Shown: positions 1 to 10,447, counted from the first letter of the stretch. The stretch: 57,500 nucleotides of DNA from Mesostigma viride (GCA_009746045.1 RPFO01000773.1:1-57500), one strand, 5' to 3'. Translations and numbers: made by a program. The notes: generated by a model from the sequence alone, not told the origin.

Positions 1-1575
1 CACATGTACATCCACGCGCGCACAGCAAGGGGCGAGTGCACACCACGTACACACACCGCGCACGCAAGGGGCTGCTGCACACACACGTACACACACCATG
101 CACGCAATTGCCGGCATGCACACACACGTACATCCACCGCGCACGCAAGGGGCAACTGCACACACATGTACACACACCGCGCACGCTTGGGGCGGCTGCA
201 CACACACGTACCTACACCGCGCACGCAAGGGGCGGCTGCACACACATGTACACACACCGCGCACGCAAGGGCGGCTGCACACACACGTACACACACCATG
301 CACGCAATTGCCGGCATGCACACACACGTACATCCACCGCGCACGCAAGGGGCAACTGCACACACATGTACACACACCGCGCGCACGCTTGGGGCGGCTG
401 CACTCACATGTACACACACCGCGCACGCTTGGGGCGGCTGCACACACATGTACACACACCGCGCACGCAAGGGGCGGCTGCACACACACGTACACACCCA
501 TGCACGCAATTGCCGGCATGCACACACACGTACATCCACCGCGCACGCAAGGGGCAACTGCACACACATGTACACACACCGCGCACGCTTGGGGCAGCTG
601 CACTCACATGTACACACACCGCGCACACACGTACATACACCATGCACGCAAGGGGCTGCACACACACTTACACACACCATGCACGCAAGGGCCGGCATGC
701 ACACACACTGGCATACACCGCGCACGCAAGGGGCGGCTGCACACACGTACATACACCGCGCACGCAAGGGGCGAGTGCACACACACGTACACACACGCGC
801 ACGAAAGGGGCGGCTGCACACACACGTACACACACCATGCACGCAATTGCCGGCATGCACACACACGTACATCCACTGCGCACGCAAGGGGCAACTGCAC
901 ACACATGTACACACGCTCGGGCGGCTGCACACACACTTACACACACCATGCACGCAAGGGCCGGCATGCACACACACTGGCATACACCGCGCACGCAAGG
1001 GGCGGCTGCACCCACATGTACATACACCATGCACGCAAGGACAAGGATTCACACACACGTACACACACCGCGCACGCAAGGGGCGGCTGCACACAAACGT
1101 ACACACACCATGCACGCAATTGCCGGCATGCACACACACGTACATCCACCGCGCACGCAAGGGGCAACTGCACACACATGTACACACGCTTGGGGCGGCT
1201 GCACTCACATGTACACACACCGCGCACGCAAGGGCCGGCTGCACACACACGTACATACACCGCGCACGCAAGGGGCAACTGCACACACACGTACACACAC
1301 CATGCACGCAAGGGGCGGCTGCACACACACGTACACACACCATGCACGCAAGGAGCGACTTCACGCACAGGTACACACACCATGCACGCAAGGTTCGGCT
1401 GCACACACATGTACATCCACCGCGCACGCAAGGGGCGAGTGCAAACACATGTACATACACCGCGCACGCAAGGGGCAACTGCCCACACATGTACATCCAA
1501 CGCGCACGCAAGGGCCGGCTGCACTCAATTGTACATACACCGCGCACGCTTGGGGCGGCTGCACACACACGTACA
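1..1575. repeat. 40-bp satellite array, block 1 (open at left edge)
   Basis: Tandem monomers of 40 bp. Each has a CACACACGTACATACAC-type half and a CGCGCACGCAAGGGGCGGCT-type half. Variant positions are CGCGCACG or CATGCACG, CAAGG or CTTGG, and GGCGGCTG, GGCAACTG, GGCCGGCTG or GGCGAGTG. A 41-bp variant containing CAATTGCCGGCATGC recurs. Some monomers are shortened, for example around 910 and 1185 where part of the monomer is missing. The array starts before base 1. It ends in GTACA (1571-1575), the target duplication of the foldback insertion. All six frames lack stops, so the long open frames are an artefact of composition. Confidence 0.97.
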
Positions 1576-2368
1576 AGTTACGTTAAATAGTGCCGGAACC
1601 TTTTGCCGCCTGAGGCAAATCGGTCCGTCACACTATTTTGCCCGGAATAACCACTTCCGAGCACCCAAGTTAATTCGGCCCGTAACTAAAACCTGGCCTC
1701 GTGGAGGGGGGACGAAGAGCCCGAGACATCCGCCTAGGCCGCTGAGCACGCACCACTAAATGCGCCGGAGCTGCCTCAGTGAGGATTCGAACCCCTGACC
1801 TCCAAGGTGCACAGGTTTTAGTTACGTTAAATAGTGCCGGAACCTTTTGCCGCCTGAGGCAAATCGGTCCGTCACACTATTTTGCCCGGAATAACCACTT
1901 CCGAGCACCCAAGTTAATTCGGCCGAATTAACTTGGGTGCTCGGAAGTGGTTATTCCGGGCAAAATAGTGTGACGGACCGATTTGCCTCAGGCGGCAAAA
2001 GGTTCCGGCACTATTTAACGTAACTAAAACCTGTGCACCTTGGAGGTCAGGGGCGAAGTTCGAATCCTCACTGAGGCAGCTCCGGCGCATTTAGTGGTGC
2101 GTGCTCAGCGGCCTAGGCGGATGTCTCGGGCTCTTCGTCCCCCCTCCACGAGGCCAGGTTTTAGTTACGTTAAATAGTGCCGGAACCTTTTGCCGCCTGA
2201 GGCAAATCGGTCCGTCACACTATTTTGCCCGGAATAACCACTTCCGAGCACCCAAGTTAATTCGGCCGAATTAACTTGGGTGCTCGGAAGTGGTTATTCC
2301 GGGCAAAATAGTGTGACGGACCGATTTGCCTCAGGCGGCAAAAGGTTCCGGCACTATTTAACGTAACT
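1576..2368. mobile_element. Palindromic foldback element, copy 1
   Basis: This 793-bp insertion is flanked by the 5-bp direct repeat GTACA (1571-1575 and 2369-2373). It begins AGTTACGTTAAATAGTGCC and ends with the inverse. It is built from a 103-bp arm R, its reverse complement R', and a 132-137 bp core U: R (1576-1678), a 9-base remnant of R', U (1688-1819), R-R' palindrome (1820-2025), inverted U (2026-2162), R-R' palindrome (2163-2368). There is no protein-coding capacity. U contains a pol III B-box match on the minus strand (1793-1803); in inverted U the motif is broken by a 5-base insertion (CGAAG, near 2052). A non-autonomous foldback or MITE-like transposon is the likeliest class. The 5-bp duplication does not by itself identify the superfamily. 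Confidence 0.85.
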
Positions 2369-4691
2369 GTACACACACCATGCACGCAAGGGCCGGCATG
2401 CACACACAGTACACACACCGCGCACGCAAGGGGCGGCTGCACACACACGTACATACACTGCGCACGCAAGGGGCTGCTGCACACACACTTACACTCACCA
2501 TGCACGCAAGGGGCGGCTGCACACACACGTACACACACCGCGCACGCAAGGGACGGCTGCACACACACGTACATACACCGCGCACGCAAGGGGCGGCTGC
2601 ACTTACATGTACACACACCACGCACGCAAGGGGCGGCTGCACACACACGTACATACACCGCGCACGCAAGGACCGGCTCCACTCACATGTACATCCACCG
2701 CGCAACCACGGGGCGGCTGCACACACACGTACATACACCGCGCACGCAAGGGGCTGCTGCACACACACTTACACACAAAATGCACGCTTGGGGCGACGGC
2801 ACTCACATGTACATACACCGCGCACGAAAGGGGTGGCTGCACACACACGTACATCCACCGCGCACGCAAGGGGCGGCTGCACACACACATACATACACCG
2901 CGCACGCTTGGGGCGGCTGCACACACACGTACCTACACCGCGCACGCAAGGGGCGGCTGCACACACACGTACATACACCGCGCACGCAAGGGGCGAGTGC
3001 ACACACACGTACACACACCGCGCACGCAAGGGGCGGCTGCACACACACGTACACACACCATGCACGCAATTGCCGGCATGCACACACACGTACATCCACC
3101 GCGCACGCAAGGGGCAACTGCACACACATGTACACACACCGCGCACGCTTGGGGCAGCTGCACTCACATGTACACACACCGCGCACGCTTGGGGCGGCTG
3201 CACACACACGTACACACACCGCGCACGCTTGGGGCGGCTGCACACACACGTACCTACACCGCGCACGCAAGGGGCGGCTGCACACACACTTACACACAAA
3301 ATGCACGCTTGGGGCGACGGCACTCACATGTACACACACCGCGCACGCAAGGGGCGGCTGCACACACACGTACACACACCATGCACGCAATTGCCGGCAT
3401 GCACACACACGTACATCCACCGCGCACGCAAGGGGCAACTGCACACACATGTACACACACCGCGCACGCTTGGGGCAGCTGCACTCACATGTACACACAC
3501 CGCGCACGCTTGGGGCGGCTGCACACACACGTACATACACCGCGCACGCAAGGGGCGGCTGCACACATACGTACATACACCGCGCACGCAAGGGGCGGCT
3601 GCACACACACGTACATACACCGCGCACGCAAGGACCGGCTCCACTCACATGTACATCCACCGCGCAACCACGGGGCGGCTGCACACACACGTACATACAC
3701 CGCGCACGCAAGGGGCTGCTGCACACACACTTACACACAAAATGCACGCTTGGGGCGACGGCACTCACATGTACATACACCGCGCACGAAAGGGGTGGCT
3801 GCACACACACGTACATCCACCGCGCACGCAAGGGGCGGCTGCACACACACATACATACACCATGCACGCAAGGGGCGAGTGCAAAAACATGTACATACAC
3901 CGCGCACGCAAGGGGCAACTGCCCACACATGGACATACACCATGCACGCAAGGGGCGGCTGCACACACATGTACATCCACCGCGCACGCAAGGGGCGAGT
4001 GCACACACACGTACACACACCGCGCACGCAAGGGGCGGCTGCACACACACGTACACACACCATGCACGCAATTGCCGGCATGCACACACACGTACATCCA
4101 CCGCGCACGCAAGGGGCAACTGCACACACATGTACACACACCGCGCACGCTTGGGGCAGCTGCACTCACATGTACACACACCGCGCACGCTTGGGGCGGC
4201 TGCACACACACGTACATACACCGCGCACGCAAGGGGCGGCTGCACACACACGTACATACACCGCGCACGCAAGGGGCAACTGCACACACATGTACATACA
4301 CCGCGCAACCACGGGGCGGCTGCACACACACGTACATACACCGCGCACGCAAGGGGCGGCTGCACACATACGTACCTACACCGCGCACGCAAGGGGCGAC
4401 TGCACACACATGTACATCCACCGCGCACGCAAGGGCCGGCTGCACACACACGTACACACACCATGCACGCAAGGGCCGGCTGCACACACACGTACATACA
4501 CCGCGCACGCTTGGGGCGGCTGCACACACACGTACCTACACCGCGCACGCAAGGGGCGGCTGCACACATACGTATACCTACACCGCGCACGCAAGGGGCG
4601 ACTGCACACACATGTACATCCACCGCGCACGCAAGGGCCGGCTGCACACACACGTACACACACCATGCACGCAAGGGCCGGCTGCACACAC
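2369..4691. repeat. 40-bp satellite array, block 2
   Basis: Same 40-bp family as block 1. The marker monomer with AATTGCCGGCATGC occurs at 3068, 3389 and 4070, spacings of 321 and 681 bp, that is 8 and 17 monomers with one extra base per marker. The block lies between the two foldback elements and ends in the CACAC target duplication (4687-4691) of the second one. There are no genes; the open frames are fortuitous. Confidence 0.97.
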
Positions 4692-5261
4692 AGTTACGTT
4701 AAATAGTGCCGGAACCTTTTGCCGCCTGAGGCAAATCGGGCCGGAACACTATTTTGCCCGGAATAACCACTTCCGAGCACCCAAGTTAATTCGGCCGAAT
4801 TAACTTGGGTGCTCGGAAGTGGTTATTCCGGGCAAAATAGTGTTCCGGCCCGATTTGCCTCAGGCGGCAAAAGGTTCCGGCACTATTTAACGTAACTAAA
4901 ACCTGGCCTCGTGGAGGGGGGACGAAGAGCCCGAGACATCCGCCTAGGCCGCTGAGCACGCAAATAATATTGCGCCGGAGCTGCCTCAGTGAGGATTCGA
5001 ACCCCTGACCTCCAAGGTGCACAGGTTTTAGTTACGTTAAATAGTGCAGGAACCTTTTGCCGCCTGAGGCAAATCGGGCCGGAACACTATTTTGCCCGGA
5101 ATAACCACTTCCGAGCACCCAAGTTAATTCGGCCGAATTAACTTGGGTGCTCGGAAGTGGTTATTCCGGGCAAAATAGTGTTCCGGCCCGATTTGCCTCA
5201 GGCGGCAAAAGGTTCCGGCACTATTTAACGTAACTAAAACCTGTGCACCTTGGAGGTCAGG

Positions 5262-5272
5262 GGTTCGAATCC
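5262..5272 (+). promoter_or_regulatory. Pol III B-box / tRNA T-arm-like motif in foldback core
   Basis: GGTTCGAATCC is an exact match to the B-box consensus GGTTCGANTCC and forms a T-arm-like hairpin (GGGG, loop TTCGAAT, CCTC). Seven bases beginning GCCTCAG at 5195 pair perfectly with CTGAGGC at 5276-5282. They span 88 nt, the size of a class II tRNA. No convincing D-arm, A box or anticodon arm was found, so this is tRNA-like at most. The minus-strand equivalents are 4993-5003 and 1793-1803. Confidence 0.4.
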
Positions 5273-5443
5273 TCACTGAGGCAGCTCCGGCGCAATATTA
5301 TTTGCGTGCTCAGCGGCCTAGGCGGATGTCTCGGGCTCTTCGTCCCCCCTCCACGAGGCCAGGTTTTAGTTACGTTAAATAGTGCCGGAACCTTTTGCCG
5401 CCTGAGGCAAATCGGGCCGGAACACTATTTTGCCCGGAATAAC

Positions 5444-6249
5444 TGTTGGATTGGGAGAGGAAACTAATGGGTTTTACACAATGCCTTGTGCTTGGCCTTG
5501 CTACCCACACACCTTGCAGGTGCTGAAAGAAAGAGAGGTTGAAGACAATTTACGTGGAAGAATAAATGGCTTTATTAGAATATAATAGTTGGAGAAGAGC
5601 TTGAATGGAGGTTGAATGGAGGTACCTGCCCTTAGGGGGCAGTTTCCTTTTATACCTTTTAGGCTAGGAAGGATGACATCAGCAATGACATCATCACAGA
5701 AGCTTGTAGAAACATCCTAGCATATTCCTAGCATATTCCCAGCATATTCTCAGTATATTCCAGGAATATTCCTGGCATATTCTTAGAACATTCCTAGAAC
5801 ATTCTAGACATGATCCAATGAGCTGGCATAATAGCTAGATGCCAAGTGTCTACATAATAATGTGCCACATAACATGATTAATAAAGTGACACATCTCTTC
5901 TCCTTGGAGTGACAAGTGTCATGCAATGAGTCTACCCACTTGTCATCATGTAAGTCATAACATGTGTCATCATGAGCTGCCAACACTTGTCAGCTCATGG
6001 ACCAAACACTTGTCCAATAGGCCATAGCACCACTTGTCAATCAAATACGTGATGCTACTAGGCTGACTCAGGTACAAGTCATCCATGTCCAAGTATAGGA
6101 CTATGGCACATGAATATTGATCAGCTCATTGAGCCTGTTCCATCTAGCTCATCATAGCTATCAAATTCCCAGTCCATATGGAATAAATCCAACAAGAAAT
6201 AAATCAGGCTGGGATATATTGTGGCCAGGTGGATATAATATCCCTAACA
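5444..6249 (-). repeat. 3' LTR of copia element A
   Basis: 806 bp, bounded by TG and CA. It matches 9510-10312 over its full length. By eye the differences are a 4-base insertion near 5450, a 1-base indel near 6073 and several substitutions. On the minus strand the U3 begins TGTTAGGGATATT. The last ~80 bp resemble the end of the LTR of element B (for example AAAACCCATTAGTTTCCTCT), as do parts of the first ~200 bp. About 430 bp of U3, with the repeated ACTTGTC and GAA/TTC motifs, has no counterpart in B. Confidence 0.93.
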
Positions 6250-6257
6250 CCCCCCTT
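6250..6257 (-). promoter_or_regulatory. Polypurine tract of copia element A
   Basis: AAGGGGGG on the minus strand, immediately before the TG start of the 3' LTR. It is the usual plus-strand DNA priming site. A near duplicate (CCCCCCTTAACCACATG on plus) lies at about 6309. Element B has the same AAGGGGGG at its 3' LTR. Confidence 0.75.
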
Positions 6258-7400
6258 AGCCACATGGGCACAATGCAAAAGATGTCTGGGTAGGTGGAAT
6301 CTCAACACCCCCCTTAACCACATGCTCGTAGCATGCCGTCCAGTTGCTAGCATGGTGCAACTGAAAATGAAGATGCCGTCCTCGTGAAACGCTTGAAGCT
6401 CCAACATGCGGTCATGAGCCGCACTACCGCCACTGATCCCCCCCCCGGCAACGCGAATGAGTGTCCTGCCATAGCAGCAACGCACTAGCTGCCCATCAAT
6501 CCTGGATGGCTGATACCCAACCCTTAGTTGGAAAAAGTGCTCTAGATGCTACATTCCCCCCTCACTCAAAGCGGCTGCCCATGGACACAATAGGGGCACA
6601 CAGTCCCACACATATAATACGGCAACACATGCCAACAAAGAAAGTCCCTATGAGCTAACCCAAACGGTATAGAGGTAGGGTAACGGCAACAACACGTGCT
6701 GTACACACACGGAGCAACATAACATACGCCATCTCACAAAATAAATGACACCAACATCACGTTTTACGCCAAATAAACGGGGTGAGCAAACAAACATATT
6801 GGCAACAAATGCCACACAAACAAGGTACAATACAACCTTCAACACAAAACACAGTGGCCATAACAGATAAACACGCTTCATAGCAAAGAAAACAGGACGT
6901 GCAAAACATTACCGCCACAAAGGCGAACACAAGTAACGATTACTTCGTCACGATTCACAAATCAGTGCCCGAGAGTAAACATTACGTCCGACATTACAGG
7001 CTATGCCGAAATGCACAGCCAATTCGACACAAAGGACGTAAGCATTTGCATACAAGCAATGCTCTCAGCACAAAACAAAATAACACACGCGTCACAGGCA
7101 CTTTAACTTACGAAAACAAGTCGTAGACGACGATACAACGGCGCTTCACTACGCCGCAGACCAGTGCCACAAATAGCGTGCAAAAACTCTGGAGATACAC
7201 TCCAGGTACGTAGAAAACGTCTCGTGGGAACAATACCAAAATGCGTGGGCCATTGCCACTGAACGCATGGCAAAATAAGCACATAATTGCTGGAAGAACA
7301 CAAAGAATGAACCAGAAAACGCAGGCTTACGGCGCCTCACAATTTCCAGCAAACACGACACAAAAGTCGACATACAAGTTAATTTCCCACAGACAAAACA
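6258..7400. other. Interior of copia element A without recognisable genes
   Basis: About 1.1 kb between the polypurine tract and the unrecognised ORF. It is A/C-rich on plus between about 6590 and 7400, unlike the GC-balanced gag region. Only short frames are present and none resembles pol. It is probably foreign filler that replaced integrase-RT-RNase H. Confidence 0.6.
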
Positions 7401-7880
7401 TTAGGGCAACCTTGAGAAGTGGGGTCTATGCATCCTGGGCGACAATTTCCAAGGGTCGTTGCAGCTAGCGCAATTGCAAATGCCATGGCCTGGCCGAACA
7501 CCGTAAACTGACCGACGTGATACCTTGGCAGCATTTTGCACCTGAGTTGACCGTTGGTGCTTGACAGCAGTTTGGCTGACAGGTCGCTGTCCACGTCGTT
7601 GTCGGCTCGCTCGAGGCCTCGCGCCAGCACCGGACTTGGCAGTCCAGTACTTGGAAAAATTTTGCAGCTTGGTCGATTTCGCCCTCGCGCCACGAATTTG
7701 TTCCCCCTCAGTTAGGCTGGCAGCGTTCAAGCGCCGCGCCTTTGGTCTGGTCGCCGGACTTTGGTTACTAGCACCAGTATCACCTGGTATGCTGGCGGCG
7801 ACAACGCGCTCCGCCTGCACTGGGCTGTTCTGGACCGCAGTTTCTGGAAGTACTTCAGCGTCTGACACGGACTTCTCCAT
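7401..7880 (-). CDS. Unrecognised basic ORF inside copia element A
   Basis: A 159-codon frame begins MEKSVSDAEVLPET on the minus strand and overlaps the tail of the gag-protease ORF in another frame. It is polar and rich in Arg, Lys, Ala, Ser and Gln, with no recognisable domain and no reverse transcriptase, integrase or RNase H motif. It lies where pol should be. It could be captured host sequence, a remnant of filler DNA, or a chance frame. No splice or frameshift signal linking it to gag was identified. Confidence 0.25.
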   Translation of the reverse strand: MEKSVSDAEVLPETAVQNSPVQAERVVAASIPGDTGASNQSPATRPKARRLNAASLTEGEQIRGARAKSTKLQNFSKYWTAKSGAGARPRASRQRRGQRPVSQTAVKHQRSTQVQNAAKVSRRSVYGVRPGHGICNCASCNDPWKLSPRMHRPHFSRLP

Positions 7881-9490
7881 TGCGCTGGAAACTTCTCGAA
7901 TTGGCGTGAACTTCCACTGGGCCGGCGCAGAGTATAAAAGCCACGCAGTGTGCGAGTAATGCCCAGTAGGCCGCCCCCGATCCCGCATACACGGGCAAGC
8001 ATGGCCAGTATGACCGTTAGGCCCACGGCCAGCCACTCCGCCGCGTGTCCCGAGGCACGTGAGATGCTGCGCTCGCTGCTCGCCATTTTCTGCCCTTGAC
8101 AGGCAGCGTCGACGTCCTTGAAGCTCGTCGCCGAAGATTTCAGCTCTGGGATGGCGTCCATCGCTGCGTCCGCACCGCGCGCGGGCAAAAAGTAGGTGTT
8201 GTTCCTCGTCACGATGCTGCAGGGCCTGCTGTCCAGCACAGCAACCCGCTTGGCGAGGTCGACGTTGTGGCCATCCTTGACGAGCTGGCCGACAGATAAA
8301 AGTCGGGTGCTCAGCTTTGGAACGAGCAGCGCGTTTTGGAGGTGCACGTCTGCCTCCTGGCCCGGCAGCTTCAGCTTGACAGTCCCGATGGCTGTCGCCT
8401 TCAGTTTGCCGCCTGAGCCGGCGATTTCCCTGTTGTGAGGGTGCAGGCACACGAAATCCGACGGGCATGGCGTCATGTGACAGCTCGCTGCAGAATCCAG
8501 CACCCAGCTGGTCGGCGCCTTCTTTTCATATTGCGTGAGTGCAGCAGTGTCCGACGGCGATGGCGACTCGGCGATGGTGGCGAAGACGAAGCCGGACGGC
8601 AGCTCTGCAGCCTCCTGGGTGATGTGCGCCTCGCTGGCACCTGGTGAGTGCCCCTTTCTCGCCGCTGATGTCGCGTGGTTCCGTCGCGTCGCCTGGTTCT
8701 TGCGTTCTTGCTTCAGCTCCGGATGCTTCTCCCAGCACTGGGCCTCCACGTGCCCGAGCTTCTTGCAGTGATAGCACCGCTTTCCTCCACTTTTCTTGGT
8801 AGTAGTGTGGAAAGCCTGGCCGTCCGATGAGCTCTCCTTCTTTGCTTCAGCAGAACGCCCTCCCATCAGCATGTCCTCCGCCTCCAGCAGCGCAGCCTTG
8901 ACCTCCTCCAAGTTGTCCTCCTCCTTGAAATGCACCGATATCAGCGCAGGGCGATATTTGTCTGGCAGGCCGCTCTTGAGAATGGCTGCGAAGTCTTGGT
9001 CACTCATGACTCCCCCCACAGCACGGTACTCCGCCAGCAGCAGCAGTCCCCTTAGGATATACTGCCCCATGGTCTCCCCTGGCTTCATTTGCAGCCTGTG
9101 CAGCTGGACCCTGAGGTCCATCCGGTGGCTCTTGGTGAGCTTTTGCTGCTCGTAGACCTCCCTCAGCGTCTTGTAGAGCTTGCTGCCAGATTGGTCTGGC
9201 ACGAGCGATAGGATGCGCCTCGCTTCTCCAACAAGTGCAGCTGAGATGACAAGGCCGACAGCCATGTCAGCCTTGGGGTCCTCCTTGGTGCCAAGCAGAA
9301 CATCCTTAACCCCGTAGAAGCGACAGAAGCCCTCAAGGGATGTCTTGGTCTCCTCCCAGCCACGTAAACTTGTGCCGTCAAATTTCAGCACCATCTTGGA
9401 GCACACATTCAGCATAGGAGTGTAGTCCACCTCGCTTGCCATGGAGCTTGTAACTGGGCTGGGTTTCTTGGTGGTCTTCTTGGAGCTCAT
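7727..9490 (-). CDS. Copia gag-protease polyprotein with unrelated C-terminal tail
   Basis: 587 codons from the ATG at 9490, the position matching the start in element B; an in-frame TTG two codons upstream is not needed. Residues 1-210 are a copia gag (UBN2-type) domain. A zinc knuckle with CX2CX4HX4C spacing (CYHC...GH...C) is at about 239-252. An aspartic protease active site, WVLDSAASCHM, has its Asp near 332. After about residue 435 the similarity to B stops. The tail includes a hydrophobic, possibly membrane-spanning stretch (AEWLAVGLTVILAMLARVCG, ~485-505) and then arginine-rich sequence. No integrase motifs follow. Gag would form virus-like particles and the protease would mature them; loss of pol makes the element dependent on others. 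Confidence 0.85.
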   Translation of the reverse strand: MSSKKTTKKPSPVTSSMASEVDYTPMLNVCSKMVLKFDGTSLRGWEETKTSLEGFCRFYGVKDVLLGTKEDPKADMAVGLVISAALVGEARRILSLVPDQSGSKLYKTLREVYEQQKLTKSHRMDLRVQLHRLQMKPGETMGQYILRGLLLLAEYRAVGGVMSDQDFAAILKSGLPDKYRPALISVHFKEEDNLEEVKAALLEAEDMLMGGRSAEAKKESSSDGQAFHTTTKKSGGKRCYHCKKLGHVEAQCWEKHPELKQERKNQATRRNHATSAARKGHSPGASEAHITQEAAELPSGFVFATIAESPSPSDTAALTQYEKKAPTSWVLDSAASCHMTPCPSDFVCLHPHNREIAGSGGKLKATAIGTVKLKLPGQEADVHLQNALLVPKLSTRLLSVGQLVKDGHNVDLAKRVAVLDSRPCSIVTRNNTYFLPARGADAAMDAIPELKSSATSFKDVDAACQGQKMASSERSISRASGHAAEWLAVGLTVILAMLARVCGIGGGLLGITRTLRGFYTLRRPSGSSRQFEKFPAQWRSPCQTLKYFQKLRSRTAQCRRSALSPPAYQVILVLVTKVRRPDQRRGA

Positions 9491-9496
9491 GAACAA

Positions 9497-9509
9497 TCCT
9501 CCGATACCA
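9497..9509 (-). promoter_or_regulatory. Primer-binding site of copia element A
   Basis: TGGTATCGGAGGA directly follows the 5' LTR on the minus strand. It is identical over this length to the site of element B (29179-29191). It shares TGGTATC with the plant copia site complementary to the 3' end of initiator tRNA-Met (TGGTATCAGAGC). The exact primer tRNA in this organism is not known from the window. Confidence 0.75.
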
Positions 9510-9709
9510 TGTTGGGGAGAGGAAACTAATGGGTTTTACACAATGCCTTGTGCTTGGCCTTGCTACCCACACACCTTGCAGGTGCTGAAAGAAAGAGAGG
9601 TTGAAGACAATTTACGTGGAAGAATAAATGGCTTTATTAGAATATAATAGTTGGAGAAGAGCTTGAATGGAGGTTGAATGGAGGTACCTGCCCTTAGGGG
9701 GCAGTTTCC

Positions 9710-9716
9710 TTTTATA
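9710..9716 (-). promoter_or_regulatory. TATA box of copia element A
   Basis: TATAAAA within GGTATAAAAGG on the minus strand, downstream of the GAA/TTC motif cluster and upstream of the gag start. The same motif is in the 3' LTR at 5648-5654. Element B has the related AAATAAAAC (29045-29053) at the aligned place. Confidence 0.6.
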
Positions 9717-9769
9717 CCTTTTAGGCTAGGAAGGATGACATCAGCAATGACATCATCACAGAAGCTTGT

Positions 9770-9866
9770 AGAAACATCCTAGCATATTCCTAGCATATTC
9801 CCAGCATATTCTCAGTATATTCCAGGAATATTCCTGGCATATTCTTAGAACATTCCTAGAACATTC
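9770..9866. promoter_or_regulatory. Heat-shock-element-like motif cluster in U3 of element A
   Basis: An ~11-bp periodic run of AGCATATTCC-type units leads into GGAATATTCC (9825-9834), GAACATTC (9848-9855) and GAACATTC (9859-9866). Each of the last three fits the inverted nGAAnnTTCn core bound by heat-shock factors. They lie about 110-155 bp upstream of the TATA box. The same motifs occur in the 3' LTR at 5763-5772, 5786-5793 and 5797-5804. The spacing between adjacent GAACATTC units is 3 rather than 2 bases, so they are separate dimers, not one perfect long element. Heat response is inferred. Confidence 0.5.
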
Positions 9867-10447
9867 TAGACATGATCCAATGAGCTGGCATAATAGCTAG
9901 ATGCCAAGTGTCTACGTAATAATGTGCCACATAACATGATTAATAAAGTGACACATCTCTTCTCCTTGGAGTGACAAGTGTCATGCAATGAGTCTACCCA
10001 CTTGTCATCATGTAAGTGATAACATGTGTCATCATGAGCTGCCAACACTTGTCAGCTCATGGACCAAACACTTGTCCAATAGGCCATAGCACCACTTGTC
10101 AATCAAATACGTGATGCTACTAGGCTGACTCAGGTTACAAGTCATCCATGTCCAAGAATAGGACTATGGCACATGAATATTGATCAGCTCATTGAGCCTG
10201 TTCCATCTAGCTCATCATAGCTATCAAATTCCCAGTCCATATGGAATAAATCCAACAAGAAATAAACCAGGCTGGGATACATTGTGGCCAGGTGGATATA
10301 ATATCCATAACAATAACCACTTCCGAGCACCCAAGTTAATTCGGCCGAATTAACTTGGGTGCTCGGAAGTGGTTATTCCGGGCAAAATAGTGTTCCGGCC
10401 CGATTTGCCTCAGGCGGCAAAAGGTTCCGGCACTATTTAACGTAACT

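Larger units (their letters stand above)
5444..10312 (-). mobile_element. Ty1/copia LTR retrotransposon A, non-autonomous, nested in foldback copy 2
   Basis: This 4869-bp element lies between 5-bp target duplications ATAAC (5439-5443 and 10313-10317). Its LTRs of 803 and 806 bp start TG and end CA. On the minus strand the order is 5' LTR (9510-10312), primer-binding site, gag-protease ORF, about 1.5-2 kb without recognisable pol, polypurine tract and 3' LTR (5444-6249). Integrase, reverse transcriptase and RNase H are absent, so it would need enzymes in trans, possibly from relatives of element B. Its gag is closely similar to that of B. The LTRs differ at roughly ten sites by eye, which suggests a fairly recent insertion. 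Confidence 0.93.
9510..10312 (-). repeat. 5' LTR of copia element A
   Basis: 803 bp, read right to left. In element orientation it contains U3 with several ACTTGTC motifs, a cluster of GAA/TTC inverted motifs (9770-9866) and a TATA box (9710-9716), followed by the R-U5 part. It ends CCCCAACA immediately before the primer-binding site. A 5-base target duplication lies outside it at 10313-10317. Confidence 0.93.
4692..10447. mobile_element. Palindromic foldback element, copy 2, split by copia element A
   Basis: Without the nested retrotransposon this is about 0.88 kb, flanked by CACAC (4687-4691 and 10448-10452). It shows the complete architecture: R-R' (4692-4897), U (4898-5029), R-R' (5030-5235), inverted U (5236-5367), and a third R-R' split at 5443/10318 by the copia insertion. 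Removing 5444-10312 and one ATAAC copy restores a 206-bp palindrome (76 + 130 bases). GGTTCGAATCC, a pol III B-box match, is at 5262-5272 on plus and 4993-5003 on minus. The arms carry GGGCCGGAACAC where copy 1 has GGTCCGTCACAC, yet the arms within each copy agree except for one base near 5048. Confidence 0.85.
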
